Shown: positions 47,854 through 57,296, counted from the first letter of the stretch. The stretch is DNA of 64,000 nucleotides from Ectothiorhodospiraceae bacterium WFHF3C12 (GCA_013519935.1 JACDUA010000012.1:1-64000), one strand, 5' to 3'. Notes: generated by a model not told the origin, from the letters alone. Translations and numbers: made by a program.

Positions 47854-48237
47854 CACGATGTCGCTAGTGTCCGGACCGTGGCTGCGCGCCCGCGGGACGG
47901 CAACCCGGCCCTGCAATCGAAGAATCCGGGAATCCCGTGGTTTTTCAATCGTCTGACAGGCTTGCTCAAAGGCGGTCGCTGCGTCTTTGCCGTGTAACAT
48001 TTCTGTCATAATTCTCCTATACCATCCGAGCCCGTGATAGACTCTGCCGCGGTTCCGGACCGTGGCGGCACCGGATGCGCCGACGGCCATCCAGGCGTCG
48101 ATCACCTTGGCCCCCGGCCGTTAGGCCGACGCGGGGCACGTGTCCTCCGCGGGACCCCGTACAGCGGCCCCCGGACGGAAAGGCAACACGCAGCAGTCAT
48201 TCGGTAAGCGTTCGACTGAATCCAAGGAGCCGCATAC
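47854..48237 (+). promoter_or_regulatory. pstS upstream region (384 bases) between phoR and pstS
   Basis: Contains the Pho box and -10 described separately (47992-48023) and then a leader of about 200 bases before the pstS ATG. A small inverted repeat CGGGAATCCCG followed by TGGTTTTT at about 47927-47945 could weakly terminate phoR transcripts. No gene is evident. Confidence 0.5.
47992..48023 (+). promoter_or_regulatory. Pho box and -10 of pstSCAB-phoU
   Basis: An 18-base site GTGTAACATTTCTGTCAT (47992-48009) matches the Pho box of two CTGTMAY repeats spaced by 4 bases almost perfectly (6/7 and 7/7). A TATACC -10 box follows at 48018-48023, with the Pho box replacing the -35, as in known PhoB-activated promoters. 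This is the best regulatory site in the window. Confidence 0.85.
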
Positions 48238-49248
48238 ATGAGAGTTTGGCAACGCACGGTCATCGGCCTGACGGTTGCGCTCACCGCCATCGGCATCGCC
48301 CAGGCCCGCGAGCAGATCCGCGTGGTCGGGTCCAGCACGGTCTACCCCTTCTCCAGCTACGTGGCCGAGGAGTTCGGCGCTACCACGGATTTCACCACGC
48401 CCATCGTCGAATCGACGGGCTCGGGCGGTGGTCTGAAACTGTTCTGCAACGGCGTCGGCAGCGACACGCCCGACGTGACCAACGCCTCTCGGCCCATCAA
48501 GAAGAGTGAGTTCCAGCGCTGCCAGGATAATGGTGTCGGCGACATCATCGAGGTGATGTTCGGGTACGACGGCATCGTGATCGCGCAGAACGAGAAGAAC
48601 GAGCCGCTGAGCCTCACCCGAGAGCAGTTGACGCTGGCCGTTGCCGCACAGGTTCCGCAGGACGGTGAGCTGGTCGAAAACCCCTACGTACGGTGGAGTC
48701 AGATCGACGCCAGCCTGCCGGACAAGGAGATCCTGATCTACGGGCCGCCCACCAGCTCCGGTACCCGCGACGCCTTCGAAGAGCTGGTCATGGAGGCCGT
48801 CAGCGAGGATCTCGGCTACGGGGGCGAGTACAGCAACATCCGTCAGGACGGTGCGTTCGTGCCTTCCGGCGAGAACGACAATCTCATCGTGCAGAAGCTC
48901 GGCCAGAACCGCCACGCCGTGGGCATCTTCGGCTACAGCTTCCTGGAGGAGAACAAGTCGCTGCTGTCCGCTGCCTCCGTCGGCGGAGTGGAACCGAACC
49001 CGTCCACCATCTCCAGCGGCGAGTACCCGGTTTCCCGCAGCCTTTTCTTCTACGTGAAGAAGGCGCATCTCGGCGAGGTGTCCGGCCTGGCGGAGTACGT
49101 GGATCTGTTCCTTGCCGAGAAAATGGTTGGCAACTATGGCTACCTCAAGGACCTGGGGCTAATCCCGCTGCCCAAGGAGCGCCGCGAGGCGGTGCGCGCG
49201 AAGTGGGCCGATCGCGAGGGCATGACGAAGGACGACCTGGTCCACTGA
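48238..49248 (+). CDS. pstS: Phosphate ABC transporter periplasmic binding protein PstS
   Basis: 336 residues with a signal peptide cleaved after AQA (about residue 23). The mature protein starts REQIRVVGSSTVYPFSSYVAEEFG; VVGSST, STGSGGGLKLFCNG, NASRPIKKSEF and GPPTSSGTRDAFEEL provide phosphate-binding residues of the PstS family. It captures phosphate in the periplasm and hands it to PstCA. A Pho box promoter precedes it and a strong hairpin (49298-49325) follows, which can raise pstS mRNA over the distal genes. Confidence 0.95.
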   Translation: MRVWQRTVIGLTVALTAIGIAQAREQIRVVGSSTVYPFSSYVAEEFGATTDFTTPIVESTGSGGGLKLFCNGVGSDTPDVTNASRPIKKSEFQRCQDNGVGDIIEVMFGYDGIVIAQNEKNEPLSLTREQLTLAVAAQVPQDGELVENPYVRWSQIDASLPDKEILIYGPPTSSGTRDAFEELVMEAVSEDLGYGGEYSNIRQDGAFVPSGENDNLIVQKLGQNRHAVGIFGYSFLEENKSLLSAASVGGVEPNPSTISSGEYPVSRSLFFYVKKAHLGEVSGLAEYVDLFLAEKMVGNYGYLKDLGLIPLPKERREAVRAKWADREGMTKDDLVH

Positions 49249-49297
49249 AGCTCGAGGCGTCGGCCCGGATGCGGTGCCGACGCCTGAATCAACACCG

Positions 49298-49325
49298 AGC
49301 GCGCCCCGCGGCCACGGGGCGCGCT
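49298..49325 (+). terminator. Intercistronic hairpin between pstS and pstC
   Basis: Perfect 11-bp stem AGCGCGCCCCG / CGGGGCGCGCT with loop CGGCCA, followed by GCTTTT. The short T-run suggests partial termination or 3'-end stabilisation of the pstS message, a common device for expressing more binding protein than permease. Confidence 0.65.
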
Positions 49326-49359
49326 GCTTTTGCCCGGGGGCTATTGGGACAATGCGCTC

Positions 49360-50604
49360 GTGAACGCCGGAGAGACCATATTCGTCTTCGTGGCCGGACT
49401 GCTGCCACTCGGCTACGTCGCCTACGTGCTCGGCAAGCGCCGTGCCCTGGAGGCCCGCGCGGGCGGTGCCCCCATACACTCCCAACCCGGGCAGTACGGC
49501 TGGTTTTCCGTGGTCAGCATGGCCCTGCCGGCCCTGGCGGTGGCGCTGGTGGCGGCATTCGCGGACCTGCTGGGCCTCTACCAGACACCCAAGCCCATGA
49601 TCCTGGTGGCCTCGTTGCTCGTGGCGGCCGCCGGGCTGGCCGTGGGTCTGCGGGCGGTCCGCCCGGATCTGCGGGCCCGCAACGCGCTCGACCGGCTGAT
49701 CCGCTGGATACTGCTTCTGGCCGCGCTGGTCTCCATTCTCACGACGCTGGGGATCATCGTCTCCATCCTGTTCGAGGCGGTCCGATTCTTCCAGCTAGTG
49801 AGCTTCTGGGATTTCGTGACCGGCACCGACTGGGCGCCGGATACCGCTTTCATCAGTGGCGCCGGCCGGGAAGGCGAGGCCGCACCGCAGCCCCTTTTCG
49901 GTTCCGTCCCGCTGTTCGCCGGCACCTTCATGGTCACCGCGATCGCCATGGCGGTATCTCTGCCCATCGGGCTGCTCTCGGCCATCTACATGTCGGAATA
50001 CGCGTCCCACGGGGTACGGGGCATGGCCAAGCCGACGCTGGAAGTGCTGGCGGGCATCCCGACGGTGGTTTACGGTTTCTTCGCCGCGATCACGGTGAGC
50101 CCCTTCATTGTCGACGTGGCCAACAGCGTGGGCCTGGATGCCTCCTACAACAATATCCTGGCGCCGGGCATCGTCATGGGCATCATGATCATCCCTTTCA
50201 TTTCCTCCCTGTCGGATGACGTGATCAATTCCATACCGCAGGATCTGCGCGAGGGCGCTTACGCGCTGGGAACCACCAAGTCGGAAACCATCAAGCACGT
50301 GCTGCTGCCGGCGGCGCTGCCCGGGGTTATCTCAGCTTTCCTGCTCGGGGTTTCGCGGGCCCTCGGCGAGACCATGATCGTGGTGATGGCCGCCGGCCTG
50401 CGCCCGAACCTGACCCTGAACCCGCTGGAGGACATGACGACGGTTACCGTGCGCATCGTCGATGCGCTCACCGGCGACCAGGCCTTCGACAGTGCCGAGA
50501 CCCTGGCCGCGTTCGCGCTGGGACTGGTGCTGTTCGTGGTGACTCTTACGCTGAACCTGATCTCCACGATCATGGTTCGCAAGTTCCGCGCCAAATACGA
50601 CTAG
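49360..50604 (+). CDS. pstC: Phosphate ABC transporter permease PstC
   Basis: 414 residues from the GTG at 49360, which gives MNAGETIFVFVAGLLPLGYVAYVLGKRRAL and has GGGA about 9 bases upstream. A TTG at 49330, at the foot of the hairpin, is an alternative. About eight helices, with extra N-terminal helices compared with E. coli PstC, as in other long PstC forms. The EAA loop is LREGAYALGTTKSETIKHVLLPAALPGVISAFLLGVSRALGET, which contacts PstB. pstA follows after 13 bases. Confidence 0.92.
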   Translation: MNAGETIFVFVAGLLPLGYVAYVLGKRRALEARAGGAPIHSQPGQYGWFSVVSMALPALAVALVAAFADLLGLYQTPKPMILVASLLVAAAGLAVGLRAVRPDLRARNALDRLIRWILLLAALVSILTTLGIIVSILFEAVRFFQLVSFWDFVTGTDWAPDTAFISGAGREGEAAPQPLFGSVPLFAGTFMVTAIAMAVSLPIGLLSAIYMSEYASHGVRGMAKPTLEVLAGIPTVVYGFFAAITVSPFIVDVANSVGLDASYNNILAPGIVMGIMIIPFISSLSDDVINSIPQDLREGAYALGTTKSETIKHVLLPAALPGVISAFLLGVSRALGETMIVVMAAGLRPNLTLNPLEDMTTVTVRIVDALTGDQAFDSAETLAAFALGLVLFVVTLTLNLISTIMVRKFRAKYD

Positions 50605-50617
50605 AGCCTTCACGTCA

Positions 50618-51781
50618 ATGGACCTGAGCCAAGCCGATTCCACGCGCCTGCGCAGGCGCTACCGGGCCGAGAAGCGCTTCAAGGCCTACTGCATAGCCGC
50701 GCTGGCAATGTCAGTGCTGTTCCTGGTGGTCTTCTTCGCGGACATGATCAGCCAGGGCTACCCGGCCTTCGTTCAGGCGGAGGTCAGGGCCGAGGTGACG
50801 TTCTCCGAGCAGACCATGGAGATCCCGCCGCTGTCGGTGCCCGAGGCCTTCAGGCCACTGGTGAGCCGCGGCGAGCTGCGATTGTTGCCCGAGTACGCGC
50901 GCAACAACCCGACGGTGATGGGCACCACCGAGACCCGCTGGCTGCTCGCCAAGGCGGACATCGATCAGTACCTCAAGGGCAAGGACGTCAACCTGCCCGA
51001 GGACGTCCGCCGCACCGTCGACCGCCTGTACGAACAGGGCCAGCTGGAGCTCAACTTCAACACCTATTTCTTCGCCAACGGGGATTCCAAGCTGCCCGAG
51101 CTGTCCGGCATTTTCGCGGCGCTGATGGGGTCGGTGGCCGTGCTGGCGCTGACACTGGCTTTCAGTTTTCCGATCGGCGTGATGACGGCGATTTACCTGG
51201 AAGAGTTCGCCCGGGACAACCGCTTTACGCAGGCCATAGAGGTCAATATCAACAACCTGGCGGCCGTGCCGTCGATACTCTTCGGCCTGCTCGGCCTGGC
51301 GGTGTTCATCAACTTCTTCGGGGTGCCGCGCTCGTCGGTACTCGCCGGCGGCCTGACCCTGGGGCTGATGACCCTGCCGATCATCATCATCAGCACGCGG
51401 GCTGCCTTGCGGGCGGTGCCCGATCCGATCCGCCTTGGTGCCTTCGCCATGGGCTGTTCGCGCTGGCAGGTCGTGCGCGATCACGTGCTCCCGGTGTCGC
51501 TACCGGGGATTCTGACCGGCACCATCATCGGCCTGGCCCAGGCGATGGGTGAAACGGCGCCGCTACTGATCATCGGCATGATCGCCTACATTCCCGAGGC
51601 GCCCTCCGGTATTGCCGACGCCGCCACAGTGCTGCCGGCACAGATCTATACGTGGGCTGGCATGCCCGACCGGGCCTACGTGGAGCGCACCGCCGCCGGC
51701 ATACTGTTGCTGCTGGCCGTGCTGATTTCCATGAACGCAATCGCCGTCTACCTGCGCAAGCGCTTCGAGCGGCGCTGGTAG
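50618..51781 (+). CDS. pstA: Phosphate ABC transporter permease PstA
   Basis: 387 residues. After the first helix (about 28-50) a large periplasmic domain (50-165) is present, a feature of long PstA forms; five helices follow. The EAA loop is [47 protein letters not shown]. It forms the transmembrane pore with PstC. It lies 13 bases after pstC and 22 before pstB. Confidence 0.95.
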   Translation: MDLSQADSTRLRRRYRAEKRFKAYCIAALAMSVLFLVVFFADMISQGYPAFVQAEVRAEVTFSEQTMEIPPLSVPEAFRPLVSRGELRLLPEYARNNPTVMGTTETRWLLAKADIDQYLKGKDVNLPEDVRRTVDRLYEQGQLELNFNTYFFANGDSKLPELSGIFAALMGSVAVLALTLAFSFPIGVMTAIYLEEFARDNRFTQAIEVNINNLAAVPSILFGLLGLAVFINFFGVPRSSVLAGGLTLGLMTLPIIIISTRAALRAVPDPIRLGAFAMGCSRWQVVRDHVLPVSLPGILTGTIIGLAQAMGETAPLLIIGMIAYIPEAPSGIADAATVLPAQIYTWAGMPDRAYVERTAAGILLLLAVLISMNAIAVYLRKRFERRW

Positions 51782-51803
51782 CATCAGAGCAAGGTATGAT
51801 GCC

Positions 51804-52661
51804 ATGTATTCGACCGAGTCAGCAGAGTATTCCGAAACCGTGACGGACCGCGACGCGAGCACCGATACGGCCACCGAGCCGGCCGGCGTACAGACCCCGG
51901 AAGCGCAGGCCAAGGTCCTGGTTCGGGACTTGAAGCTCTGGTACGGGGAAACCCAGGCGCTTTACGACATCAACATGGACGTTGTCGAGCGGCAGGTAAC
52001 CGCTTTGATCGGGCCCTCGGGCTGCGGCAAGTCGTCCTTTCTACGCTGCCTGAACCGGATGAACGATCTCATCCCCGATGTGGCGATCCGGGGGCGAGTG
52101 GAGCTTGATGGCCAGGACATCTATGCGCCGCACGTGGATATCGTCCAGCTGCGCTCGCATGTTGGCATGGTGTTCCAGAAGCCGAATCCGTTTCCCAAGA
52201 GCATCTACGAGAACATCGCCTACGCACCGCGCCTGCACGGGATCGCCGAGAGCCGTTCGCAGATGGACGAGCTGGTGGAGGACTCTCTGCGCCGGGCCGG
52301 CCTGTGGAACGAGGTGGCGGATCGGCTGGACACACCCGGCACGGCGTTGTCCGGCGGCCAGCAGCAGCGCTTGTGTATTGCCCGGGCCATCGCCGTGAAC
52401 CCGGAGGTGATCCTGATGGACGAGCCGGCCTCGGCGCTGGATCCCATGGCCACGGCCACCATCGAGGAGCTGATCGACGAGCTGCGGCACAATTACACCA
52501 TTGTCATCGTCACGCACAACCTGCAGCAGGCGGCGCGGGTGGCCGGTTACACGGCGTTCTTCCATATGGGCCGGCTGATCGAGTACAACGATACCGATAC
52601 CCTGTTCACGACGCCGCGGGAGCAGAAGACCGAGGATTACATCACCGGCCGTTATGGCTGA
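51804..52661 (+). CDS. pstB: Phosphate ABC transporter ATP-binding protein PstB
   Basis: 285 residues. Walker [11 protein letters not shown]-loop [18 protein letters not shown], signature [16 protein letters not shown], Walker [14 protein letters not shown] and H-loop VIVTHN are all intact. An acidic N-terminal extension of about 35 residues precedes the ABC core. It drives phosphate import through PstCA and signals through PhoU to PhoR. The ATG at 51804 is preceded by AAGG at 9 bases. Confidence 0.96.
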   Translation: MYSTESAEYSETVTDRDASTDTATEPAGVQTPEAQAKVLVRDLKLWYGETQALYDINMDVVERQVTALIGPSGCGKSSFLRCLNRMNDLIPDVAIRGRVELDGQDIYAPHVDIVQLRSHVGMVFQKPNPFPKSIYENIAYAPRLHGIAESRSQMDELVEDSLRRAGLWNEVADRLDTPGTALSGGQQQRLCIARAIAVNPEVILMDEPASALDPMATATIEELIDELRHNYTIVIVTHNLQQAARVAGYTAFFHMGRLIEYNDTDTLFTTPREQKTEDYITGRYG

Positions 52662-52853
52662 GGGTGGATTATCCTCGCCGCCTGCCAAATGCCGCACGCG
52701 GCAGACCGGCGAGCAGGTGTTAATATTGAATCAAGGGTGGGACGCGCCAATCTTTTCCGTATTGAAGTTGATGCGGATGCGAAGAAGACCGGCGCATCCC
52801 TAAATACAGCCGTGTCAGGCTGCCGGTCAGCGGCCAGGAGTTGGTCCGGAGTC
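52662..52853 (+). other. pstB-phoU gap with two hairpins
   Basis: This 192-base gap interrupts an otherwise tight operon. A long hairpin at 52674-52713 pairs CTCGCCG with CGGCGAG and, inside it, CTGCC with GGCAG. A second at 52774-52799 pairs GGATGCG with CGCATCC. Neither has a T-run. They may protect the 3' end of pstB mRNA or tune phoU expression; no separate gene or clear promoter is visible. Confidence 0.4.
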
Positions 52854-53576
52854 ATGGATAAGAAAAGCTTCACCCAGCATATTTCCCAGCAGTACAACGA
52901 GGAACTGGAGGACATCCTCAACCAGGTCATGACCATGGGTGGCCTGGTTGAGCAGCAGCTGTCCGACGCGCTGGTGGCCCTTATAGAGGGCGACAACGAG
53001 CGCGGCGAGCACGTCGTGACCAATGACTACCGTGTCAACGCCATCGAGGTGGAGCTGGACGAGGCCTGTACCCACATCCTCGCACGGCGCCAGCCCGCTG
53101 CAAGCGATCTGAGACTCATCATGGCGGTGATCAAGACGATCACCGACCTGGAGCGGATCGGCGATGAGGCCGAGCGCATCGGCCGAATGGCGCTCCACCT
53201 ACTGGATTCCGACCGCCGGCGAAGCCCCATGGCGGCCGTGGAAAGCCTGGGACAGCACGTACGCGGTATGTTGCGCGGCGCGCTGGACAGCTTCGCCCGC
53301 ATGGACACGGCCCAGGCCGTTCGCGTGGCCCAGGAGGATATCCAGGCGGACAGCCAGTACGAGGTCATCATGCGCGAGCTGATGCAGTACATGCAGGACT
53401 ATCCCAAGTCCGTGCCGCGCGTGATGGACGTGGTCTGGTCGGTCCGCGCGCTGGAGCGCATCGGCGATCGCGCCCGGAACATCTGTGAATACGTGGTCTA
53501 CTTCGTGCGCGGCAAGGACGTGCGGCACACGAGCTTCGAGCAAATGGCCCAGGAGGCCACCGGCGACCGCCACTGA
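52854..53576 (+). CDS. phoU: Phosphate signalling protein PhoU
   Basis: 240 residues, two repeated three-helix bundles. Each contains the metal-binding E/DxxxD pattern: DNERGEHVVTNDYRVNAIEVELDEAC and VIKTITDLERIGDEAERIGRMA in the first, and VVWSVRALERIGDRARNICEYVVYFVRGKDVRH in the second. PhoU relays Pst status to PhoR and keeps the regulon off in high phosphate. The ATG at 52854 gives MDKKSFTQHISQQYNEEL; the upstream open frame looks non-coding. Confidence 0.95.
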   Translation: MDKKSFTQHISQQYNEELEDILNQVMTMGGLVEQQLSDALVALIEGDNERGEHVVTNDYRVNAIEVELDEACTHILARRQPAASDLRLIMAVIKTITDLERIGDEAERIGRMALHLLDSDRRRSPMAAVESLGQHVRGMLRGALDSFARMDTAQAVRVAQEDIQADSQYEVIMRELMQYMQDYPKSVPRVMDVVWSVRALERIGDRARNICEYVVYFVRGKDVRHTSFEQMAQEATGDRH

Positions 53577-53582
53577 GTTCTA

Positions 53583-53774
53583 TTAGCCACAGATGGACAC
53601 AGATGAACACGGATGTTTCGGGTTGAGGTCAGTTGGTAGGCTGGCATCGGCACTGACGACGAGCCGGTCCGCAATAACGGCTTGACCCGCTCCGTGCGGG
53701 GCGGGCATGCAAGGATATGAGCGTCTCTCGTGCGCCGTTCATATCCGTGTCTATCTGTGTTTATCTGTGGCTAA
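53583..53774. repeat. Long imperfect inverted repeat element between phoU and argF
   Basis: The arms at 53583-53614 and 53743-53774 are 32 bases each and match as inverted repeats at 28 of 32 positions. Each arm is itself built from about 11-base units (CCACAGATGGA, CACAGATGAA, CACGGAT). The 128-base interior is GC-rich with a small GC hairpin and no reading frame of note. The element separates convergent phoU and argF and looks like a small non-autonomous repeat; the unit type (CACAGATGAACAC) is a kind of motif seen dispersed in many bacterial genomes. Confidence 0.75.
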
Positions 53775-53783
53775 ATACGGTGT

Positions 53784-54698
53784 TTATTTGCTGTTGGTAT
53801 CCTGCAGTACCAGGAACTCCAGCAGCGCCTTCTGGGCGTGGAGGCGGTTTTCCGCTTCGTCCCAGACCACGCTCTGCGGGCCGTCGATGACCTCGGCGTC
53901 CACTTCCTCGCCACGGTGGGCCGGCAGGCAGTGCATGAACAGCGCGTCGTCGTTGGCCCGGTCCATCAGCGACCGGGTGACGCGGTATGGGGCGAAATCG
54001 GTCTTGCGCCGCTGCTGCTCCTCTTCCTGACCCATGCTCGCCCATACGTCGGTGACCACGAGATCCGCGCCGGCCACGGCTTCGCCCGGGTCCTCCATCA
54101 GCTCCACGTTGGACGACTCCAGCCACCGCGCCTCGGGGGCGTACTCCGACGGACAGCTGATGCGCAGCCGGAAGTCGAAGAGCTCCGCGGCGTTGATGTA
54201 GGAGTGGCACATGTTGTTGCCATCTCCGAGCCATACCACCCGCTTGCCGGCTATGTCGCCACGGTGCTCGTGGAAGGTCTGCATATCGGCAAGCAGCTGA
54301 CACGGATGAAACTGGTCGGTCAGCCCGTTGATCACCGGCACCCGCGAGTGGGCCGCAAAACGCTCCAGCAGATCATGCCCGAAGGTGCGGATCATGACTA
54401 CGTCCACCATGCGGGAGACCACCCGGGCGGTGTCCTCCAGCGGCTCGCCCCGGCCGAGCTGAGTGTCACGCGGCGAGAGGAAGATGGCATGACCGCCGAG
54501 CTGTGCCATGCCCGCCTCGAAGGAGACCCGGGTTCGGGTGGAGGACTTCTCGAATATCATGCCCAGCACGCGACCCCGGAGCGGCTCGTGAATCAGGCCC
54601 TCATGGCGCTGTTCCCGCAGCTCCGTGGCCCGTCCGAGCAGCTGCCGCAGCTCGACGGGCGTGAGGTCTCGCAGGGTGAGGAAGTGGCGCGGTTCCAT
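53784..54698 (-). CDS. argF: Ornithine carbamoyltransferase ArgF
   Basis: 304 residues. It makes citrulline from ornithine and carbamoyl phosphate. The carbamoyl phosphate site is S53-TRTR57 in [21 protein letters not shown] and [12 protein letters not shown] (ornithine and active-site Cys) are intact, with [14 protein letters not shown] for the second domain. The ATG at 54698 gives [14 protein letters not shown]; the frame reads open further upstream into argD but that is not coding. It follows argD by 7 bases, so argD-argF form an operon. Confidence 0.96.
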   Translation of the reverse strand: MEPRHFLTLRDLTPVELRQLLGRATELREQRHEGLIHEPLRGRVLGMIFEKSSTRTRVSFEAGMAQLGGHAIFLSPRDTQLGRGEPLEDTARVVSRMVDVVMIRTFGHDLLERFAAHSRVPVINGLTDQFHPCQLLADMQTFHEHRGDIAGKRVVWLGDGNNMCHSYINAAELFDFRLRISCPSEYAPEARWLESSNVELMEDPGEAVAGADLVVTDVWASMGQEEEQQRRKTDFAPYRVTRSLMDRANDDALFMHCLPAHRGEEVDAEVIDGPQSVVWDEAENRLHAQKALLEFLVLQDTNSK

Positions 54699-54705
54699 AG
54701 CTGCC

Positions 54706-55890
54706 CTATTTCGAACCCGTTCCGCAGAATTCCAGTACCAGGGCCGAGACCGTATCGGCGATTTCATCAGCCTGTTCGTCGGTGAGTATGTACGGCGGCA
54801 ACAGCCGGATGACACGCTCGGCGGTCACGTTGATGAGCAGCCCTCGCTCCAGAGCCCGCTCGACAAGCACGCCGCAGGGCTCGCGCAGCTCGATGCCGAT
54901 CATCAGGCCGCTGCCGCGAATGGCCTCCACGGCCGGCTGCTCACCCAGCCGATCGCGAAGGCCTTGCTCAATGCGCTGGCCCAGGGACGAGGCCCGGTTC
55001 AGCAGACCCTCGGACTCGATGGTCTCCAGTACGGCCAGTGCGGCGCTGCTGGCCAGGGGATTGCCGCCGAAAGTGGAGCCGTGAGTTCCCGGCTGCAGGA
55101 CATCCGCCGCTGCGCCACGGGCCAGGCAGGCGCCAATCGGCACGCCATTGCCCAGGGCCTTGGCCAGGGTCGTGACGTCGGCGCTGACGCCCTCGTGGCT
55201 TGCCGCCAGCCACTGACCGGTGCGCCCCATGCCGGACTGGATTTCATCGCAGATGAGCAGCAGATCACGCTCGTCACAGAGCTCGCGAAGTCCTTTCAGA
55301 TACCCCGCGGGCGGAGTGACGATGCCGCCTTCGCCCTGGATGGGCTCAACCATCACCGCGATGAGTCCTGGGGTGTTGGACGCCGCCCGCCGCGCCGCGT
55401 TCAGGTCGCCGAAAGGTACCCGGACGAAACCGGGAAGAAGCGGTTCGAATCCGGCCCGCGCCTTACGGCTGCCAGTTGCGGTGAGCGTCGCCATGGTGCG
55501 GCCGTGGAAAGCCCCTTCCATAACCATGATGGCCGGGTCGCCTATGCCGCGCTGGCTGGCGTGAAGCCGCGCGAGCTTGATGGCGGCCTCGTTGGCCTCG
55601 GCGCCGGAATTGCAGAAGAATACCGCGTCATTGCCGGTAAGCTCGCTCAGCCGCTCACCCAGGGACTCCTGGACCGGCACGCGGTACAGGTTGGAGCAGT
55701 GCAGCAGACGACCGGCCTGGTTCCGGATGGCCTCGGTGACGGCCGGGTGGGCATGTCCCAGCGCGCACACCGCGATGCCGCCCAGCGCGTCGAGGTAGCG
55801 GTTGCCCTCCGTGTCCCAGAGGTAGGGCCCTTCGCCCCGTTCGAAAGACACGGGGAGCCGGGCGTATGTACGCATCAGGCTGTCAAGCAT
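54706..55890 (-). CDS. argD: Acetylornithine aminotransferase ArgD
   Basis: 394 residues. A PLP-dependent class III transaminase that makes N-acetylornithine; many homologues also act in lysine synthesis. Features: [92 protein letters not shown] (PLP Lys) and [18 protein letters not shown]. The ATG at 55890 is used; a TTG at 55905 would fall at the edge of the upstream terminator. The start lies only 14 bases after the T-run of that terminator, which is odd and is discussed in the findings. argJ of the same pathway is at 167-1369. Confidence 0.95.
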   Translation of the reverse strand: MLDSLMRTYARLPVSFERGEGPYLWDTEGNRYLDALGGIAVCALGHAHPAVTEAIRNQAGRLLHCSNLYRVPVQESLGERLSELTGNDAVFFCNSGAEANEAAIKLARLHASQRGIGDPAIMVMEGAFHGRTMATLTATGSRKARAGFEPLLPGFVRVPFGDLNAARRAASNTPGLIAVMVEPIQGEGGIVTPPAGYLKGLRELCDERDLLLICDEIQSGMGRTGQWLAASHEGVSADVTTLAKALGNGVPIGACLARGAAADVLQPGTHGSTFGGNPLASSAALAVLETIESEGLLNRASSLGQRIEQGLRDRLGEQPAVEAIRGSGLMIGIELREPCGVLVERALERGLLINVTAERVIRLLPPYILTDEQADEIADTVSALVLEFCGTGSK

Positions 55891-55903
55891 GGCCTCGGCT
55901 CGC

Positions 55904-55934
55904 AAAAAAGAAAAGGCAGCCGGATCGGCTGCCT
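55904..55934 (-). terminator. Strong intrinsic terminator between sodB and argD
   Basis: On the minus strand a perfect 9-bp stem AGGCAGCCG / CGGCTGCCT with a 3-base loop (55934-55914) is followed by TTTTCTTTTTT (55914-55904). It ends 63 or more bases after the sodB stop and only 14 bases before the argD ATG. Confidence 0.9.
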
Positions 55935-55997
55935 AGCGCAATTATAGGGGGACGCCCCGATTGCGGCAAGCGCGCCGGCTCCCGGCGCGCCGGCTGC

Positions 55998-56585
55998 CTA
56001 CTTCTCGAAGTTCTGGTTCACGAAGTCCCAGTTCACCAGGTTCCACCAGGCCTCGAGGTACTTCGGCCGGGCGTTGCGGTAGTCGATGTAGTAGGCATGC
56101 TCCCAGATGTCGCAGGTGATCAGCGGCACAACGCTGTCGTCGGTCAGTGGCGTTTCCGCGTCGTCGGTCTCCACGATCTTCAGGCTGCTGTCGGCCTTGT
56201 TCTTGACGATCCAGCCCCAACCGGACGCGAAATTGCCCGCCGTCTTCTCGTTGAACTCCTTCTGCAGGTTCTCGAAGGAGCCGAAGCTCTCGCGAATGGC
56301 GTCGGCAATGGGGCCCTTGGGCTCACCGCCGCCGTTGGGGCTCATGCTGTTCCAGTAGAACGTGTGGTTCCAGACCTGGGCCGCCTGGTTGAACAGCCCG
56401 CCGGAAGCCTTCTTGATGATGGACTCCAGGTCCATGTCGGCATACTCGGTGCCCTCGATGAGGCTGTTGGTCTTGTCCACGTATGTCTTGTGATGCTTGC
56501 CGTAGTGATATTCCAGGGTCTCCTGGGAGATGTACGGCTCGAGGGCATTCATGGCGTAGGGCAGGTCGGGTTGCTCGATTTTCAT
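55998..56585 (-). CDS. sodB: Superoxide dismutase, Fe type SodB
   Basis: 195 residues. It dismutates superoxide in the cytoplasm. Metal ligands are H27, H74 (AAQVWNHTFYW), D159 and H163 (CDIWEHAYYIDYRN). Gln70 in AAQVWNH is the residue position typical of iron enzymes (the equivalent Gln sits elsewhere in Mn enzymes), so Fe is the likely metal. The ATG at 56585 has AAGGAG 6 bases upstream. The gene is monocistronic with its own terminator. Confidence 0.95.
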   Translation of the reverse strand: MKIEQPDLPYAMNALEPYISQETLEYHYGKHHKTYVDKTNSLIEGTEYADMDLESIIKKASGGLFNQAAQVWNHTFYWNSMSPNGGGEPKGPIADAIRESFGSFENLQKEFNEKTAGNFASGWGWIVKNKADSSLKIVETDDAETPLTDDSVVPLITCDIWEHAYYIDYRNARPKYLEAWWNLVNWDFVNQNFEK

Positions 56586-57296
56586 GTTCCGCTCCTTGTT
56601 GCTGTGGCCCTGGACGCTTGCGTCGCCGCCGTGCGCCGGCCGCCGTTCCAGGCAATGAGAAATGCGCTTATTGTTCTGCCGTGACGTGCTGGCGCCGCGC
56701 GCCATGGATGAAAAACATGAGTCTACCTAGGGGCGTGGGGCGGTTCAATACAAGGCTGCCGCAGCCGGTCATCAGAACCGGATAAAAGGGCACTTTCGCA
56801 CGCTCATGCCTTTATTGAGTGCTGTAGTTTCACGCGCTCGCGATCCCCTGTTCAATACAAAAACTTTGAAACGACGTGGCTATTGCCCGCAGATGCCTCA
56901 AATGCCAGGAAAATACAAGAAATCCTCCGGAAGACCGATGCGTGGTCCCGTTGCGGGCTGTATCGGTGTCCCCGTAAGGGTTTGCCCGTTAGGCGCCCAT
57001 GCGCATTGTGCTTTGGGCCGCAAGAGCAAAATACAATGGTCTTGCGTGCTGGCGCTTCGCTGCAGGCGACATCCCGGCGCGGGATGTCGGCGGTTGACGC
57101 GTTCCGCGCATATGGATCACGGGGCTTGCCCGGAGGCGGCGCCAGGGTTTGAAACGCGTGTCGAAGTCAGGTATGTCACGGCGCCGGCAGCGCGAAGGGC
57201 GGCCTCGCCCGGAGGATCAGTGGCGGGGCGGTCGTCTCGGGGATGAGGGCCGGCCGCTGCACGGAGCAGCGGCCGGAAACACTGTGGCCGGGATCG
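56586..57296. other. 711-base gene-poor region between sodB and a small orphan gene
   Basis: No convincing gene on either strand. It should hold the sodB promoter at its left end. Two perfect hairpins occur: CGACATCCCG / CGGGATGTCG with a GCG loop at 57067-57089, and CCGGCCGCTG / CAGCGGCCGG at 57050+200 (57250-57276), the latter 20 bases after the small gene's stop. The heptamer AATACAA recurs four times between about 56745 and 57035. Base composition dips in GC around 56780-56930 compared with the flanks. Confidence 0.5.
57250..57276 (-). terminator. Hairpin downstream of the small orphan gene
   Basis: Perfect 10-bp stem CCGGCCGCTG / CAGCGGCCGG with a 7-base loop, 20 bases beyond the stop of the 57297-57533 gene in its direction. 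There is no T-run, so termination would have to be Rho-assisted; it may instead protect the 3' end. Confidence 0.4.

Noticed and set aside
53583-53774. CRISPR-like array
   Set aside because: The 11-base units are within single arms, there are no spaced direct repeats with spacers and no cas genes are present.
57067-57089. Perfect hairpin CGACATCCCG/CGGGATGTCG as an intrinsic terminator
   Set aside because: No T-run on either strand and no gene ends beside it; recorded only as part of the gene-poor region.
56806-57246. 146-codon plus-strand frame in the gene-poor region
   Set aside because: No ribosome-binding site, Cys/Arg-rich shadow-like composition and no recognisable motif.
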